DNA of 64,000 bases, taken from assembly GCF_018919395.1 (NCBI RefSeq), contig NZ_JAHLME010000005.1, forward strand, positions 62,001 through 126,000. The letters run 5' to 3'. This document shows, in pieces, positions 21,904 through 31,095 of the stretch. The notes under the pieces are model-generated. The model did not search any database. It saw nothing but the letters and a program-made list of their open reading frames with translations, and had not been told where the DNA came from. The stretch's first letter is position 1. Each line of letters opens with the position of its first letter. The DNA is from Geomonas azotofigens. GTDB lineage: Bacteria > Desulfobacterota > Desulfuromonadia > Geobacterales > Geobacteraceae. The position numbers were made by a program, and so were the translations under genes.

Positions 21904-23301
21904 ATGAAGATACGTTTCATCGCCATCGCCCTGGCTGCCTTTCTGGCCGGATGCCAGACGCAGCTCGTCTCGCTGCGGCCGCCCCTCGTGGAAGAAGGGG
22001 AGCTTTATCTCTACACCCGTCCCTTTCCGCCGGCGGCAGAGCGCCTGAGCTTCACCCTGGAAGGGGTCAGCGCGGTGCGCGAGGACGGCGCGGAGTTCCC
22101 TGTCCCCCTGGCACTGAAGGAGGTGAGGCCTGCGGAACTCACCCGGCAGCGTTTCCTCGGTTCCGCCACCCTCCCCCCGGGAAGCTACAACGGCCTCGCC
22201 CTGCGCATCTCGCATCCGCTTCTGCGCCGCGAGGAGGGGAGCGCGGCCCTGCAGGCACCGGAACGGGTGACGGTCAACGCGCCCTTCACGGTTCAAAAAC
22301 AGAAAGCACTCCTCCTCTCGCTTTCCTTTGATTACGAAAATTCCATCGGGGCCGGCTTCCGGTTCACCCCGGTGTTCACCGTCCGGGAACCGCACCGGCC
22401 CGTGGTCGGGGTGGCCGGTTACGTGACCATCCCCGAGGCCAACGCCATCGCCGTCTTCGACAAGCAGTCGGCCGAGGTCGCCGGATTCATCGCCACCGGC
22501 AAGGCCCCCCGCGGCGTCATACTGGACCAGCAGCGCAGGCGCGCCTACGTCGCCCTTTCCGGGGAAGACGCCCTGCAGGTGATCGACATGGTCACCGGGG
22601 AAGAGGTGCGCAGGATCAGGCTCACCCCGGGCGACTCCCCGGAGGAACTCGCCCTCTCCCCCGACGGCAGGACGCTACTGTCGGTCAACAGGGGCTCCAA
22701 CACGGTGAGCTTCGTGGACCCCCAGGGGTATTTCGAGACCGGGCGCCTGGCGGTGGGGGATGCCCCCTCCTCCGTGCTCATCGACCCCGCCGGGCAGCGA
22801 GGGTACGTATTCAACGGCATGGCCAGCACCATGACCGTCATCGACCTGGCGCGCAGGACGGTAAGCGCCACGGTAGGGAGTGGGCCCGGAGACGGACACG
22901 GCGCGTTCAGCCGCAGCGGCGACCAGCTCTACGCGGTGCACGCGCTCAGCTCGTACCTGGACCTCCTCGATCCCTTCACCCTGGCGCAGCAGCGGAGGTA
23001 CTACGTGGGTATGGGGGTGTGCGCCCTGAAGGTCGATCCGCGCTCCGGCATCGTCTACACCGGGCGCAGGTCCGACGCGTGGGTGCAGGCACTCGACCCG
23101 TTCACCTTCAACACCATCGCCACCGTGCCGCTGGGGGGGAGCCCGGCGTATTTCGCCATCGACCCGGACGAGAACCGGCTCTACGCCGTCAACCCGGCGC
23201 GCAGGCGGGTGCAGCTCGTCAACCTGGTCAGCTACCGGCTGGAAAACGAGCTGGAGCTCCCCGCGCCCCCGTACCGGCTCGCGCTGATGGGCGAACGGTG
23301 A
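21904..23301 (+). CDS. YVTN beta-propeller lipoprotein (OscD-like)
   Basis: The 465-residue product begins with a lipoprotein signal (AFLAGC, lipid Cys near residue 17). Residues about 35-150 form a DUF4382-like beta domain, followed by a beta-propeller at about 165-460 with YVTN-type blades (VTIPEANAIAVFD, RRAYVALSGEDALQVID, LALSPDGRTLLSVNRGSNTVSFVD). The ATG at 21904 is chosen because it starts the signal; an earlier in-frame ATG at 21811 overlaps the stem-loop. Directly after omcS and before three channel-like genes, it matches the position and fold of OscD, described as a beta-propeller that affects OmcS filament morphology. The identification is by order and domain, not alignment. Confidence 0.8.
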   Translation: MKIRFIAIALAAFLAGCQTQLVSLRPPLVEEGELYLYTRPFPPAAERLSFTLEGVSAVREDGAEFPVPLALKEVRPAELTRQRFLGSATLPPGSYNGLALRISHPLLRREEGSAALQAPERVTVNAPFTVQKQKALLLSLSFDYENSIGAGFRFTPVFTVREPHRPVVGVAGYVTIPEANAIAVFDKQSAEVAGFIATGKAPRGVILDQQRRRAYVALSGEDALQVIDMVTGEEVRRIRLTPGDSPEELALSPDGRTLLSVNRGSNTVSFVDPQGYFETGRLAVGDAPSSVLIDPAGQRGYVFNGMASTMTVIDLARRTVSATVGSGPGDGHGAFSRSGDQLYAVHALSSYLDLLDPFTLAQQRRYYVGMGVCALKVDPRSGIVYTGRRSDAWVQALDPFTFNTIATVPLGGSPAYFAIDPDENRLYAVNPARRRVQLVNLVSYRLENELELPAPPYRLALMGER

Positions 23302-23320
23302 CCATCCGGTGCACGGCACG

Positions 23321-25543
23321 ATGTTCAAAAGGGCGGCGCTGCGGCTCGCCAACGCCTGCCTGGTCTGCCTCTTCGGGAGCCTGCTGCAGCCGCAACGTGC
23401 AGCGGCGGACCTGCTCAACGGCTACCTGGAGTGGGACTACAGCCACCTCCAGTCGCAGACCCGGGACGCGACCGGCACCAGCGGCGCCCAGAAGGGGGAC
23501 GGCTTGACCCAGAAGTACAACCTGATGTTGAACAAGAGCTTTCTGCCGCTGTTGTCCCTGCGTGCCGGCTACCTGTGGGAAAGCGACCGCAACTGGCTCA
23601 CCGCCAACGGGACCGGGGCACGCTCCTCGATCACCACCTCGCTGCCGAGCGTGGACCTGCTCATGGGGAGCCCGATGCTGAACGCGAGCCTTGGCTACAG
23701 CAAGAGAAAGGAGAGCGACGCCACCGCGGGGACCTCCCTTCCCGACCGCTACAACGAGGACTACCACGCCTCTCTGGGGTGGCGGCCCGAGGGGCTTCCG
23801 GCAGTGAGCCTGCTCCTGACCAAAATCAACACCTTTGACGGCCAGCGCCTGGTTGAGGATAGCGGCAACGACCGGGCCACGCTGGGGATCACCTACAACG
23901 TGAAGAACCTCGACCTCAAATACCTCTTCAACTACAACGACCAAAAGGACAAGCTCCTGGGGCTCGACGTATCCCAGCTGTCCCACACCGGCACGGCAAG
24001 CTACAGCGGGCAGTTCTTCGATGAGCGTGTCTCGCTCTATTCCACCTACAACGTGAGCGAGCAGGGCACCGCCACCTCGTCCAGCGGTCGCGGCATGGTG
24101 GACCAGCAGCTCTCGCCGTTTTCGGGGCTGTTCGCCCTTACCGCCCCGGGGCAGCAGTACGTGGTCCCCGAGACCGCCACCCTGGGGAGCTACCCGCTGC
24201 TCGTCGACGGCAACCTGGGGACCAGCGCCGGGATCGACCTCGGCCCACAGCCGGGACTGCAGGCGAAGAGAAACTTCGGCTTCGACTTCCAGAACCCGCA
24301 GACCACGGTGAACCGGGTGCTGGTCTGGGTTGCCACGTCCACCGGGCAAAGGCTCCCCGACGCCATCGCCCGGCAGTACACCTGGACCGTCTACCAAAGC
24401 CAGGACAACCTCACCTGGGCCCCGGTCAGCACCGTCGCCGGGCTCACCCTGGACCCGTTCCAGAACCGCTTCGAGATCAAGTTCGCCCCGGTCGCCACCC
24501 GCTACCTGAAGGTGGTCGCCGCGCCGCTCGACCCGGCGCAGGTCCCCCCCGGGATCATCGGTTTCACCTCCTCCTTCAACCTCTTTGTCACCGAGATCCA
24601 GGCTTTCGACGAGGTGCCGGCGGCATCGGTGCGGAAAAACAGCGCCGTTTTGTCGCAGATGCTGAACACGGACGTGAAAGTCCGGCTGACCGACACGCCC
24701 GCGCTCTACTACGACGGCTCCTTCTTCCTGACCAGCTCTCTGCCCGACGGCTTCACCAAGTGGACGGTGAGCAACGCCCTCATGGCCGAGCACCGCTTCA
24801 ACGACTGGATCTCGGGGAGCGCGCGGGGAGCCCGTGAGGACAACGAGGAACCGAAGGGGCATCGGGGCGCCTTCGTCTACAGCGCCCTGTTGCGCATGAC
24901 CCCCCTGCCGACCCTGAGCGACACCATCACCTACTCCGGGCGCCGCGAGTCCTTCCAGGGAAAGAGCAGCGGCGCGGACTCCCTGTTTGTCAGCAACACC
25001 GCGGAGCTGTACCAGGGGGTGAACGTCAATGCCAGCGGCGGCCTGAGCCTCTCCAGCACCGACAGCGGAGCTCGGATCAGGGCCTACAACGCCCTTTTGG
25101 GGGTGAACCTGAAGCCCCGCGGCGACCTGAGCCTCAACGCGAATTACAGCTGGAACAGCTCGACGGCCACCGGCGCGGGCAGCGACACCTCCATCGGCAC
25201 GCAGCGCGAGGACATCGGCGTGACCTACCGCCCCTTTACCACGCTCTACCTGACCAGCTCGTTTTCGCTTTTGCAGCAAAGCGGCCAGGCCGGCACCACC
25301 TTCCAGAATTACGGGATCAACTGGTCACCGTTCCCCGACGGCACGCTGCAGTTCAACTTCGCCTACTCGGAGAATCTGGCATCGGTCAACCAGCAAAAGA
25401 GCAAGATGCTGACCCCGGGGCTCACCTGGAAGATCACCCCGCGCACCACCCTGGATGCGTCCTATCAGAGACTCAACACCTCTTCCTCCTCCGGCACCGA
25501 GAGCTCGCAGACCTTGAGCGCGGTACTCAGGAGCTCGTTCTAG
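23321..25543 (+). CDS. Large outer-membrane beta-barrel protein with embedded discoidin-like domain (OscE-like)
   Basis: The product is about 740 residues with a signal peptide (cleavage near AAA-DLLNG). Long runs of alternating hydrophobic and polar residues rich in Tyr, Ser and Asn (for example LKYLFNYNDQKDKLLGLD and TSLSLNANYSWNSS-like strands) at about 30-250 and 450-740 indicate a transmembrane beta-barrel ending in Phe. Residues about 285-435 instead look like an F5/8-type-C (discoidin) fold: RYLKVVAAPLDP and FVTEIQAFDE are its typical last strands. There is no heme motif. It is the first of three consecutive channel-like genes after the beta-propeller, as oscE would be. ATG 23321 is preferred over GTG 23309; neither has a good ribosome site. 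Confidence 0.7.
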   Translation: MFKRAALRLANACLVCLFGSLLQPQRAAADLLNGYLEWDYSHLQSQTRDATGTSGAQKGDGLTQKYNLMLNKSFLPLLSLRAGYLWESDRNWLTANGTGARSSITTSLPSVDLLMGSPMLNASLGYSKRKESDATAGTSLPDRYNEDYHASLGWRPEGLPAVSLLLTKINTFDGQRLVEDSGNDRATLGITYNVKNLDLKYLFNYNDQKDKLLGLDVSQLSHTGTASYSGQFFDERVSLYSTYNVSEQGTATSSSGRGMVDQQLSPFSGLFALTAPGQQYVVPETATLGSYPLLVDGNLGTSAGIDLGPQPGLQAKRNFGFDFQNPQTTVNRVLVWVATSTGQRLPDAIARQYTWTVYQSQDNLTWAPVSTVAGLTLDPFQNRFEIKFAPVATRYLKVVAAPLDPAQVPPGIIGFTSSFNLFVTEIQAFDEVPAASVRKNSAVLSQMLNTDVKVRLTDTPALYYDGSFFLTSSLPDGFTKWTVSNALMAEHRFNDWISGSARGAREDNEEPKGHRGAFVYSALLRMTPLPTLSDTITYSGRRESFQGKSSGADSLFVSNTAELYQGVNVNASGGLSLSSTDSGARIRAYNALLGVNLKPRGDLSLNANYSWNSSTATGAGSDTSIGTQREDIGVTYRPFTTLYLTSSFSLLQQSGQAGTTFQNYGINWSPFPDGTLQFNFAYSENLASVNQQKSKMLTPGLTWKITPRTTLDASYQRLNTSSSSGTESSQTLSAVLRSSF

Positions 25544-25569
25544 GAGAGGAACGCACACTGGAGCACGTT

Positions 25570-26139
25570 ATGCCCAAGCGATGGATACTGCCGATCATGA
25601 CCCTCGTTGTTGTTGCCCTGGCCGGCTGTGCCGGTCCCGCGGAGGTGTACCGCGACCCCAACATGGACTTCGGGGCCCTGCACACCGTCGCCATCATGCC
25701 GCTGGCCAACCTCACCCGGGAAAGTTCCGCGGCGGAACGGGTCCGCGACGTCTTCACCACGAAGCTCCTGGCAACCGGCGCACTGTACGTCATCCCCCCG
25801 GGCGAGGTGTCCCGCGGCATCAGCAGGGTCGGCATCAGCAACCCCGTCGCCCCCAGCACCGAGGAGCTCACCAAGGTGGCGGGGGTGATCAAGGCGGACG
25901 CCGTCATCACCGGCACGGTCAAGGAGTACGGGGAGGTCAGATCCGGAAGCTCGGCGGCCAACAGCATCTCGCTCAGCTTTCAGCTTTTGGAGACCCAGAC
26001 CGGCAAGGTGGTCTGGTCCGCCTCGACCACCATGGGGGGGATCGGCATCACCGACCGGCTCTTCGGCGGCGGTGGCGAGCCCATGAACGACATCACCGAG
26101 CGGGCGGTAAGCGATGCCATCAAGAAGCTCTTCGAGTAG
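25570..26139 (+). CDS. CsgG-like lipoprotein (OscF-like)
   Basis: The product is 189 residues with a lipobox (ALAGC, Cys near residue 19). The fold signature is CsgG/GNA1162-like: HTVAIMPLANLTRES, then TTKLLATGALYVIPPGEV, VAGVIKADAVITGTVKEYGE and LLETQTGKVVWSAS. CsgG forms the outer-membrane secretion pore for curli, and related lipoproteins assemble rings. GGAG sits seven bases before the ATG. The gene overlaps the next by 26 bp. By order and family it corresponds to one of the channel-like OscEFG proteins of the omcS-companion cluster. Confidence 0.75.
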   Translation: MPKRWILPIMTLVVVALAGCAGPAEVYRDPNMDFGALHTVAIMPLANLTRESSAAERVRDVFTTKLLATGALYVIPPGEVSRGISRVGISNPVAPSTEELTKVAGVIKADAVITGTVKEYGEVRSGSSAANSISLSFQLLETQTGKVVWSASTTMGGIGITDRLFGGGGEPMNDITERAVSDAIKKLFE

Positions 26140-27211
26140 CCTCGTCGCCCTCCTGCTCGTGCTGCTTCTTGCCGGCTGCGGGCCGCTGCACCGTGCCGCA
26201 TGGAGCGGGGGGGCGGCCGGCGACGGCGAGGGGGTCGTCGCCATCCTGCCGCTGCAAAACCTGAGCGGCGGCACGGCGCCGGTCGCCGAACTGCGGCAGG
26301 AGCTCGCCAGGCGCCTCGCCCTGCGGGGCATGGCGATCCTGCCGCAAGCGCAGCTGGAGCAGTTCATGGCGCGGCACCGGCTGCGCTACGTGGGGGGGAT
26401 CGACGCGGCCACCGCAGAGGCGCTGCGCCGCGAGACCGGCGCAAAAGGGGTGCTCATCACCCAGGTGGAGCTGTACCGTACCCCCTTCCCTCCCCGGATC
26501 GCCCTCACCTCGCGCCTGGTGACCACGGAGGAGACCCCGAGGATCGAGCGCATGGAGAGCGTGGCGCTCTCGGGGGACGACGCACCCGGCCTGCTCGGCG
26601 TCGGACTGGTCAGGAAGCCGCAGGAGGTCACCGACCGGGCGCTGCAACTGCTGGCCGAGGCGCTGACCGGAGGCAAGCCGCAGCCGGTCCCCAAGGTGTC
26701 GCTCGCCTCGGACGCCGTCTACCTCGCCCGCCCGCTCGAACCTGTACGGAGCTACCGGGTGGCCGTCCTCCCCTTCTTCGACAAGGGAAGCCACGGCTAC
26801 GCGGGCGAGATCCTGGCACTGCACTTCATCGGGGAGCTGGTCCGGCAGGGGAGGTTCCAGGTCATCGAGCCGGGAACGGTGCGCGAAGACCTGTTGCGCT
26901 ACCGGATCATCATGGAGGACGGGGTCTCGCTGGCAGACGCGGAGCTCCTCTTCGGGATGCTCAGCACCGACCTCATCCTGACCGGCGAGGTCAACGACTA
27001 CGAGGACCTGCAGGGGGCCCAGGCATCGCCCAAGGTCGACTTTTCCGCGCTGCTCCTGGAGCGGAGCAGCCGCCGGGCGGTCTGGTCGATGGGCGACCAC
27101 CGCACCGGGATGGACCGGGTCCACTTTTTCGATATCGGCAGGATCGCCACGGCAAGCGCCCTGGCCGCCGGGATGGTGCACCAGGCGGTTGAAGAAAGCC
27201 TCGGCCGCTAG
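26114..27211 (+). CDS. Double CsgG-like lipoprotein (OscG-like)
   Basis: The 365-residue product has a lipobox (LLLAGC) and two CsgG-like halves. The first (about 40-190) shows VVAILPLQNLSGG, LALRGMAILPQAQLEQF and TGAKGVLITQVE. The second (about 210-360) shows YRVAVLPFFDKGSH, GRFQVIEPGTVRED, LLFGMLSTDLILTGEVNDYE and SRRAVWSM. A tandem duplication of the single-domain preceding gene is likely. The start lies inside the previous gene, so translation is coupled. It fits OscG, reported to interact with OmcS and to raise nanowire output when overproduced; the assignment here is by order. Confidence 0.75.
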   Translation: MPSRSSSSSLVALLLVLLLAGCGPLHRAAWSGGAAGDGEGVVAILPLQNLSGGTAPVAELRQELARRLALRGMAILPQAQLEQFMARHRLRYVGGIDAATAEALRRETGAKGVLITQVELYRTPFPPRIALTSRLVTTEETPRIERMESVALSGDDAPGLLGVGLVRKPQEVTDRALQLLAEALTGGKPQPVPKVSLASDAVYLARPLEPVRSYRVAVLPFFDKGSHGYAGEILALHFIGELVRQGRFQVIEPGTVREDLLRYRIIMEDGVSLADAELLFGMLSTDLILTGEVNDYEDLQGAQASPKVDFSALLLERSSRRAVWSMGDHRTGMDRVHFFDIGRIATASALAAGMVHQAVEESLGR

Positions 27212-27296
27212 CAGGCAAGCGCCACGGCGGCGCCGGGATGGGCAGAGAGCACGACGGACAGCAGTGCACCGCACTACACACATGAAGGAAGGGACC

Positions 27297-29093
27297 ATGA
27301 ACATGAACGCGATGAAGTTACTTTTGATCACGGCACTTTGCGCCGGGACCCCGGCCTGGGCCGGCGAAGCGGCCGCCACCGCGCCTAAGGCGCCGGCCAC
27401 GCCGGCCGCCCAGCCCCGGGAAACAGTGCAGGAAAAGGTGAGTGGTGAGCAAGGAAAGCCGGCCCCCCAGAAGGAAGGGGTGACGGTCCTGCTCGAGGCC
27501 CCTGCCTTTTCGCCGCGCTTCGCCCAGACCCCGGTCGCGCTGGTGAACGATGCCCCCATCCTCATGCAGGAGTTCACCGACGCACTCGGGAGCATCCACG
27601 AGGGGACCGGTTCCGGCGCCGATACCAAGGCGGGCAAGAAAAACTACCAGTCGGTGCTCGATCGACTGGTGAGCGCGCGGCTCATCATCGCCGAGGGCTT
27701 CAACATGGGGCTCGACGAGTTGCCCGAGGCGAAAAAAGGGGTCAGCGACTTCTCGGCCAGCAGCCTCGCCGAAATCCTGAAGAGACGCCAGCTGGAAGGA
27801 GTAAAACCGGACCAGAAGGTTGTGGACCGGATCTACCAGGATCTGGTCAAGGAGTGGAAGATCAGGTCGGTCAAGTTCGACAAGAAGGATGACGCCGACA
27901 AGCTCGCGGAGCAGCTCAAGGGAGGCGGGAAGTTCGATGAGCTCGCCGACAAGCTGATCGACGCCGGCAAGGTACAGGGGGGCAAGGAGGGGGAATGGGT
28001 GCAGCCCAAGGGACTCCTCCCCCAGATCGCCCAGGCCCTGTCCCGCATGAAGGATGGCGAGGTGACCGCGGTGCTCCCGGTCGGGCCGGCGTTCACCCTG
28101 GTGGAACTCCAGGAGGTCCGCTTCCCGAAGGGGAACGACCAGGCGCTCGAGGAGGCGACCCAGCGCGCCCTCGAGCTTAAGGGGAACCAGGTCCTGGACC
28201 AGTACTGGAAGGACCTGGAGAAAAAGTACGTCACCCTGCACAAGAAGGTGCTGGACAAGCTCGACTTCGAGGCGCCCCGCCCCGGCTTCGACAAGCTTCT
28301 GAAAGACCGCCGGGTCGTGGCGGATATTCGCGGCGAAAAACCGATCACGGTCGGCGACCTCGCCGCCGCCATCAGGGGGAAATTCTTCCACGGCATCGGC
28401 GAGGCGATCAAGATCAAGAAGGTGAACGAAGGGAAGGTCCCCGCGCTGGAAGACATGCTCCTGGCAAGGGTTTTCAAGATGGAAGCGCTCAAAAACGGGA
28501 TCGACCGGAGCGAGGAGTACAAAAACGCCAACAAGAAGTACCGCGATTCCATCGTCTTCGGCATGTTCATCGACAAGGTCGTGGTGCCGGAAATCAAGGT
28601 GACCAACGGCGAGGTGGAGGACTACTACAAGGAGCACGTGGCCGACTACTCCTCCCCGGAGATGATCAAGCTGAAGGAACTGGTCTTCGCCAAGGCCGAG
28701 GACGCCGAGAGCGCGGCCGAGAAGCTGAGAAAGGGGGCGGAATTCCAGTGGCTCTCCACCAACGCCGCAGGCCAGGTGCCGGCGGGAAGCGAAGGCCGGC
28801 TCGAGTTCGGCGACACCCCCTGGATCACCAAGAAGCTGGCCCCGGCGGTGCAGCTCGCCCTGGCCGGCGCGAAGGGCGGCGATTTCAGGCTCTACACGAG
28901 CCCGGAGGGGTACTGCTACGTGCTGGCGGTACAGGAGGTGATCCCGGCCCAGCCCGCCCCGCTGGACAGCGCGCGCAAGGAGATCGCCAAGAAGCTCTAC
29001 GGGGAGAAGGTGAACAAGTCCATCGAGGTGTGGGGAGAAAAGCTCCGCAAGGCGTACCAGGTGAAGCTCTACCTGGCGGAACCGGCGCAGTAG
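27297..29093 (+). CDS. Periplasmic parvulin-type prolyl isomerase chaperone (OscH-like)
   Basis: The 598-residue product has a signal peptide followed by an Ala/Pro-rich linker. From about residue 75 it has SurA-like architecture: PVALVNDAPILMQEFTDAL and helices to about 200, a PpiC-type domain at about 190-290 (SVKFDKKDDADKLAEQLKGG, EGEWVQPKGLLPQIAQALSRM), and a second such module at about 440-575 (MIKLKELVFAKAEDAESAAE, EGRLEFGDTPWITKKLAPAV). GAAGGAAGGG sets the ATG at 27297. OscH of the omcS-companion cluster is a prolyl-isomerase chaperone needed to fold OmcS; this gene occupies its place. The canonical HILV motif is degenerate in both modules, so catalysis is not certain. Confidence 0.8.
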   Translation: MNMNAMKLLLITALCAGTPAWAGEAAATAPKAPATPAAQPRETVQEKVSGEQGKPAPQKEGVTVLLEAPAFSPRFAQTPVALVNDAPILMQEFTDALGSIHEGTGSGADTKAGKKNYQSVLDRLVSARLIIAEGFNMGLDELPEAKKGVSDFSASSLAEILKRRQLEGVKPDQKVVDRIYQDLVKEWKIRSVKFDKKDDADKLAEQLKGGGKFDELADKLIDAGKVQGGKEGEWVQPKGLLPQIAQALSRMKDGEVTAVLPVGPAFTLVELQEVRFPKGNDQALEEATQRALELKGNQVLDQYWKDLEKKYVTLHKKVLDKLDFEAPRPGFDKLLKDRRVVADIRGEKPITVGDLAAAIRGKFFHGIGEAIKIKKVNEGKVPALEDMLLARVFKMEALKNGIDRSEEYKNANKKYRDSIVFGMFIDKVVVPEIKVTNGEVEDYYKEHVADYSSPEMIKLKELVFAKAEDAESAAEKLRKGAEFQWLSTNAAGQVPAGSEGRLEFGDTPWITKKLAPAVQLALAGAKGGDFRLYTSPEGYCYVLAVQEVIPAQPAPLDSARKEIAKKLYGEKVNKSIEVWGEKLRKAYQVKLYLAEPAQ

Positions 29094-29109
29094 CGAGCAA
29101 GGAGAAACC

Positions 29110-31083
29110 ATGTCGGGAAAGAAGAGTACATTCGGGATTCCGGTCGGCGTCGTCGCGGCCCTGTTCTATGCGGCCATCGTGCTGTGCACCAGCCCGAGCC
29201 ACGCCGCGATGAGTTTTGCCAAGAAGGGGTGCCTCGACTGCCACAAGAAGTTCACCGAGAAGTACCTCGGGATGAAGGACGTGCACCCGGTCGTCAAGGA
29301 ACAAAAGTGCGAGGAGTGCCACCTGCGCCACGGCATCGTGCCTAAGCTCCTTTTGAAGGAGTCGGGCAACGCCCTCTGCCTTAAGTGCCATCCCAAGGAG
29401 AAGATCGGGATGAACAAGGCGAACGTGCACAGCGCCTTGAAAAACGGCAGCTGTACACTGTGCCACGCCCCCCACGCATCCCAGTCCGCCCGGCTCTTGA
29501 AGGGGGACGGCAACCAGGTCTGCTACCAGTGCCACAAGAAGGAGCTCTTCGAGAAGAAGGTGGTGCACCAGGTGCTTGCCCGCGACGGCTGCAAGGCATG
29601 CCACGTCGCCCACAGCTCGGACCAGAAGAACCTGCTGGCCCAGGCGGAGCCGCAACTCTGCCTGGCGTGCCACGACAGCAAGGGGGCCGGCTTCAAGAAA
29701 GCCCACGGCGGCTACCCCGTGGAAAAGGCGCGCTGCACCGTGTGCCACAACCCGCACTCTTCCGAGCAGCCCAAGCTCCTGAAGGGGAGCGTCCACGACC
29801 CGGTGCAGAGCGCGTCGTGCGACGGCTGCCACAACGCCCTCGCCGCGGACAACCCCTTCGGCGTAACCCAGAAAGGAAGCGAGCTCTGCTACCAGTGCCA
29901 CGACGCCGGCAAGCTCAAGATGGGGGGCAGCGTCGAGCACGCCCCGTTCAGCGGTGGGGACTGCCTCTCCTGCCACAACCCGCACACCTCGGAGTTCTCC
30001 AAGCTCACCGTCCGCGACGGCAACGCGCTCTGCATCGGCTGCCACAAGGAAAAGGGAGCCGGGATGACCGCGCCGCACGCCGCCGTCACCAAGGGGAAAG
30101 GGTGCCTCTCCTGCCACAAGCCGCACGCGGCAGGGAAGAAACTCCTGGTCGCCCAGGGGGCGGATCTCTGCTACGGGTGCCACGCCAAGGTGAAGGAGAG
30201 CCAGTCCATGAGCGACGTGCACTTCCCCTTCGCCGAGGGTGACTGCACCTCGTGTCACAACCCGCACGGCTCCAACATCCACGGCATGGTCAAGGCGCGC
30301 ATGGACACGGTGTGCTACGGCTGCCACAGCGACAAGGAGAGCGCCTTCAAGAAGAACCACACCCACGCCCCGGTCTTGAACGGCAACTGCGTGGCCTGCC
30401 ACGCCCCCCATGCCTCCCCCCAGGGGGCGCTGCTCAGGGCGCCCGCGGACGACCTCTGCGCGAAGTGCCACGCAAAGCTCATGGAGCTGGAAACCGGAGG
30501 CTCCAACCACGCACCCTTCAAGCGCAAGAACTGCCTGGGGTGCCACGACTCGCACGCGTCCAACAACCCGGGGATGCTGGCCAAGAAACAGGAGACGCTC
30601 TGCCTTTCCTGCCACCTCGACCTCGAGAAGGGGCTCAAGGGGAAGGGGAGCAAGCACGCCCCCCTGATGAACGGAGGGGAGTGCACCAAGTGCCACAACC
30701 CGCACAAGTCCAAGCTGAACCGCCTGCTGCTCGCGCCGAGCCCGGACCTGTGCCTCACCTGCCACAAGCAGATCAAGGAGAAGATGGGGAAGGAAACGCC
30801 GCACCAGCCGGCACAGAAGGACTGCACCACCTGCCACCGGCCGCACTTCTCCGTTGAGGGGTCCCTTTTGGCCGAGCCGGTCCGGACCACCTGCAGCGAG
30901 TGCCACGACCTGAAGACAGAACAGTTCGCCAAGGACCACCTGAACATCAACCCGGACGGGATCAACTGCGTGAGCTGCCATAACCCGCACGCGTCCAAGG
31001 ACTCCAAGTTCTTCAAGGACACGCTCCATCCCCCCTTTGCGGCACGAAGCTGCGACGACTGCCATATCGTCGAGAAGCGCTGA
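29110..31083 (+). CDS. 26-heme c-type cytochrome
   Basis: The 657-residue product has a signal peptide (cleavage after SHAA) and 26 CxxCH motifs, one heme per about 24 residues. Most are in pairs: one CxxCHxPHxS followed by one CxxCHxK, with intervening LLK or LL(V/A) steps, typical of long linear heme-wire proteins (doubled CxxCH family). No expanded CX3/4CH motif is present. AAGGAGA precedes the ATG, 17 bp after the chaperone gene, so it is in the same operon. A very large cytochrome follows the assembly genes in G. sulfurreducens as well, from memory. It could relay electrons across the periplasm or envelope to the OmcS filament. Confidence 0.92.
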   Translation: MSGKKSTFGIPVGVVAALFYAAIVLCTSPSHAAMSFAKKGCLDCHKKFTEKYLGMKDVHPVVKEQKCEECHLRHGIVPKLLLKESGNALCLKCHPKEKIGMNKANVHSALKNGSCTLCHAPHASQSARLLKGDGNQVCYQCHKKELFEKKVVHQVLARDGCKACHVAHSSDQKNLLAQAEPQLCLACHDSKGAGFKKAHGGYPVEKARCTVCHNPHSSEQPKLLKGSVHDPVQSASCDGCHNALAADNPFGVTQKGSELCYQCHDAGKLKMGGSVEHAPFSGGDCLSCHNPHTSEFSKLTVRDGNALCIGCHKEKGAGMTAPHAAVTKGKGCLSCHKPHAAGKKLLVAQGADLCYGCHAKVKESQSMSDVHFPFAEGDCTSCHNPHGSNIHGMVKARMDTVCYGCHSDKESAFKKNHTHAPVLNGNCVACHAPHASPQGALLRAPADDLCAKCHAKLMELETGGSNHAPFKRKNCLGCHDSHASNNPGMLAKKQETLCLSCHLDLEKGLKGKGSKHAPLMNGGECTKCHNPHKSKLNRLLLAPSPDLCLTCHKQIKEKMGKETPHQPAQKDCTTCHRPHFSVEGSLLAEPVRTTCSECHDLKTEQFAKDHLNINPDGINCVSCHNPHASKDSKFFKDTLHPPFAARSCDDCHIVEKR

Positions 31084-31095
31084 GAGGAGTCAGTA

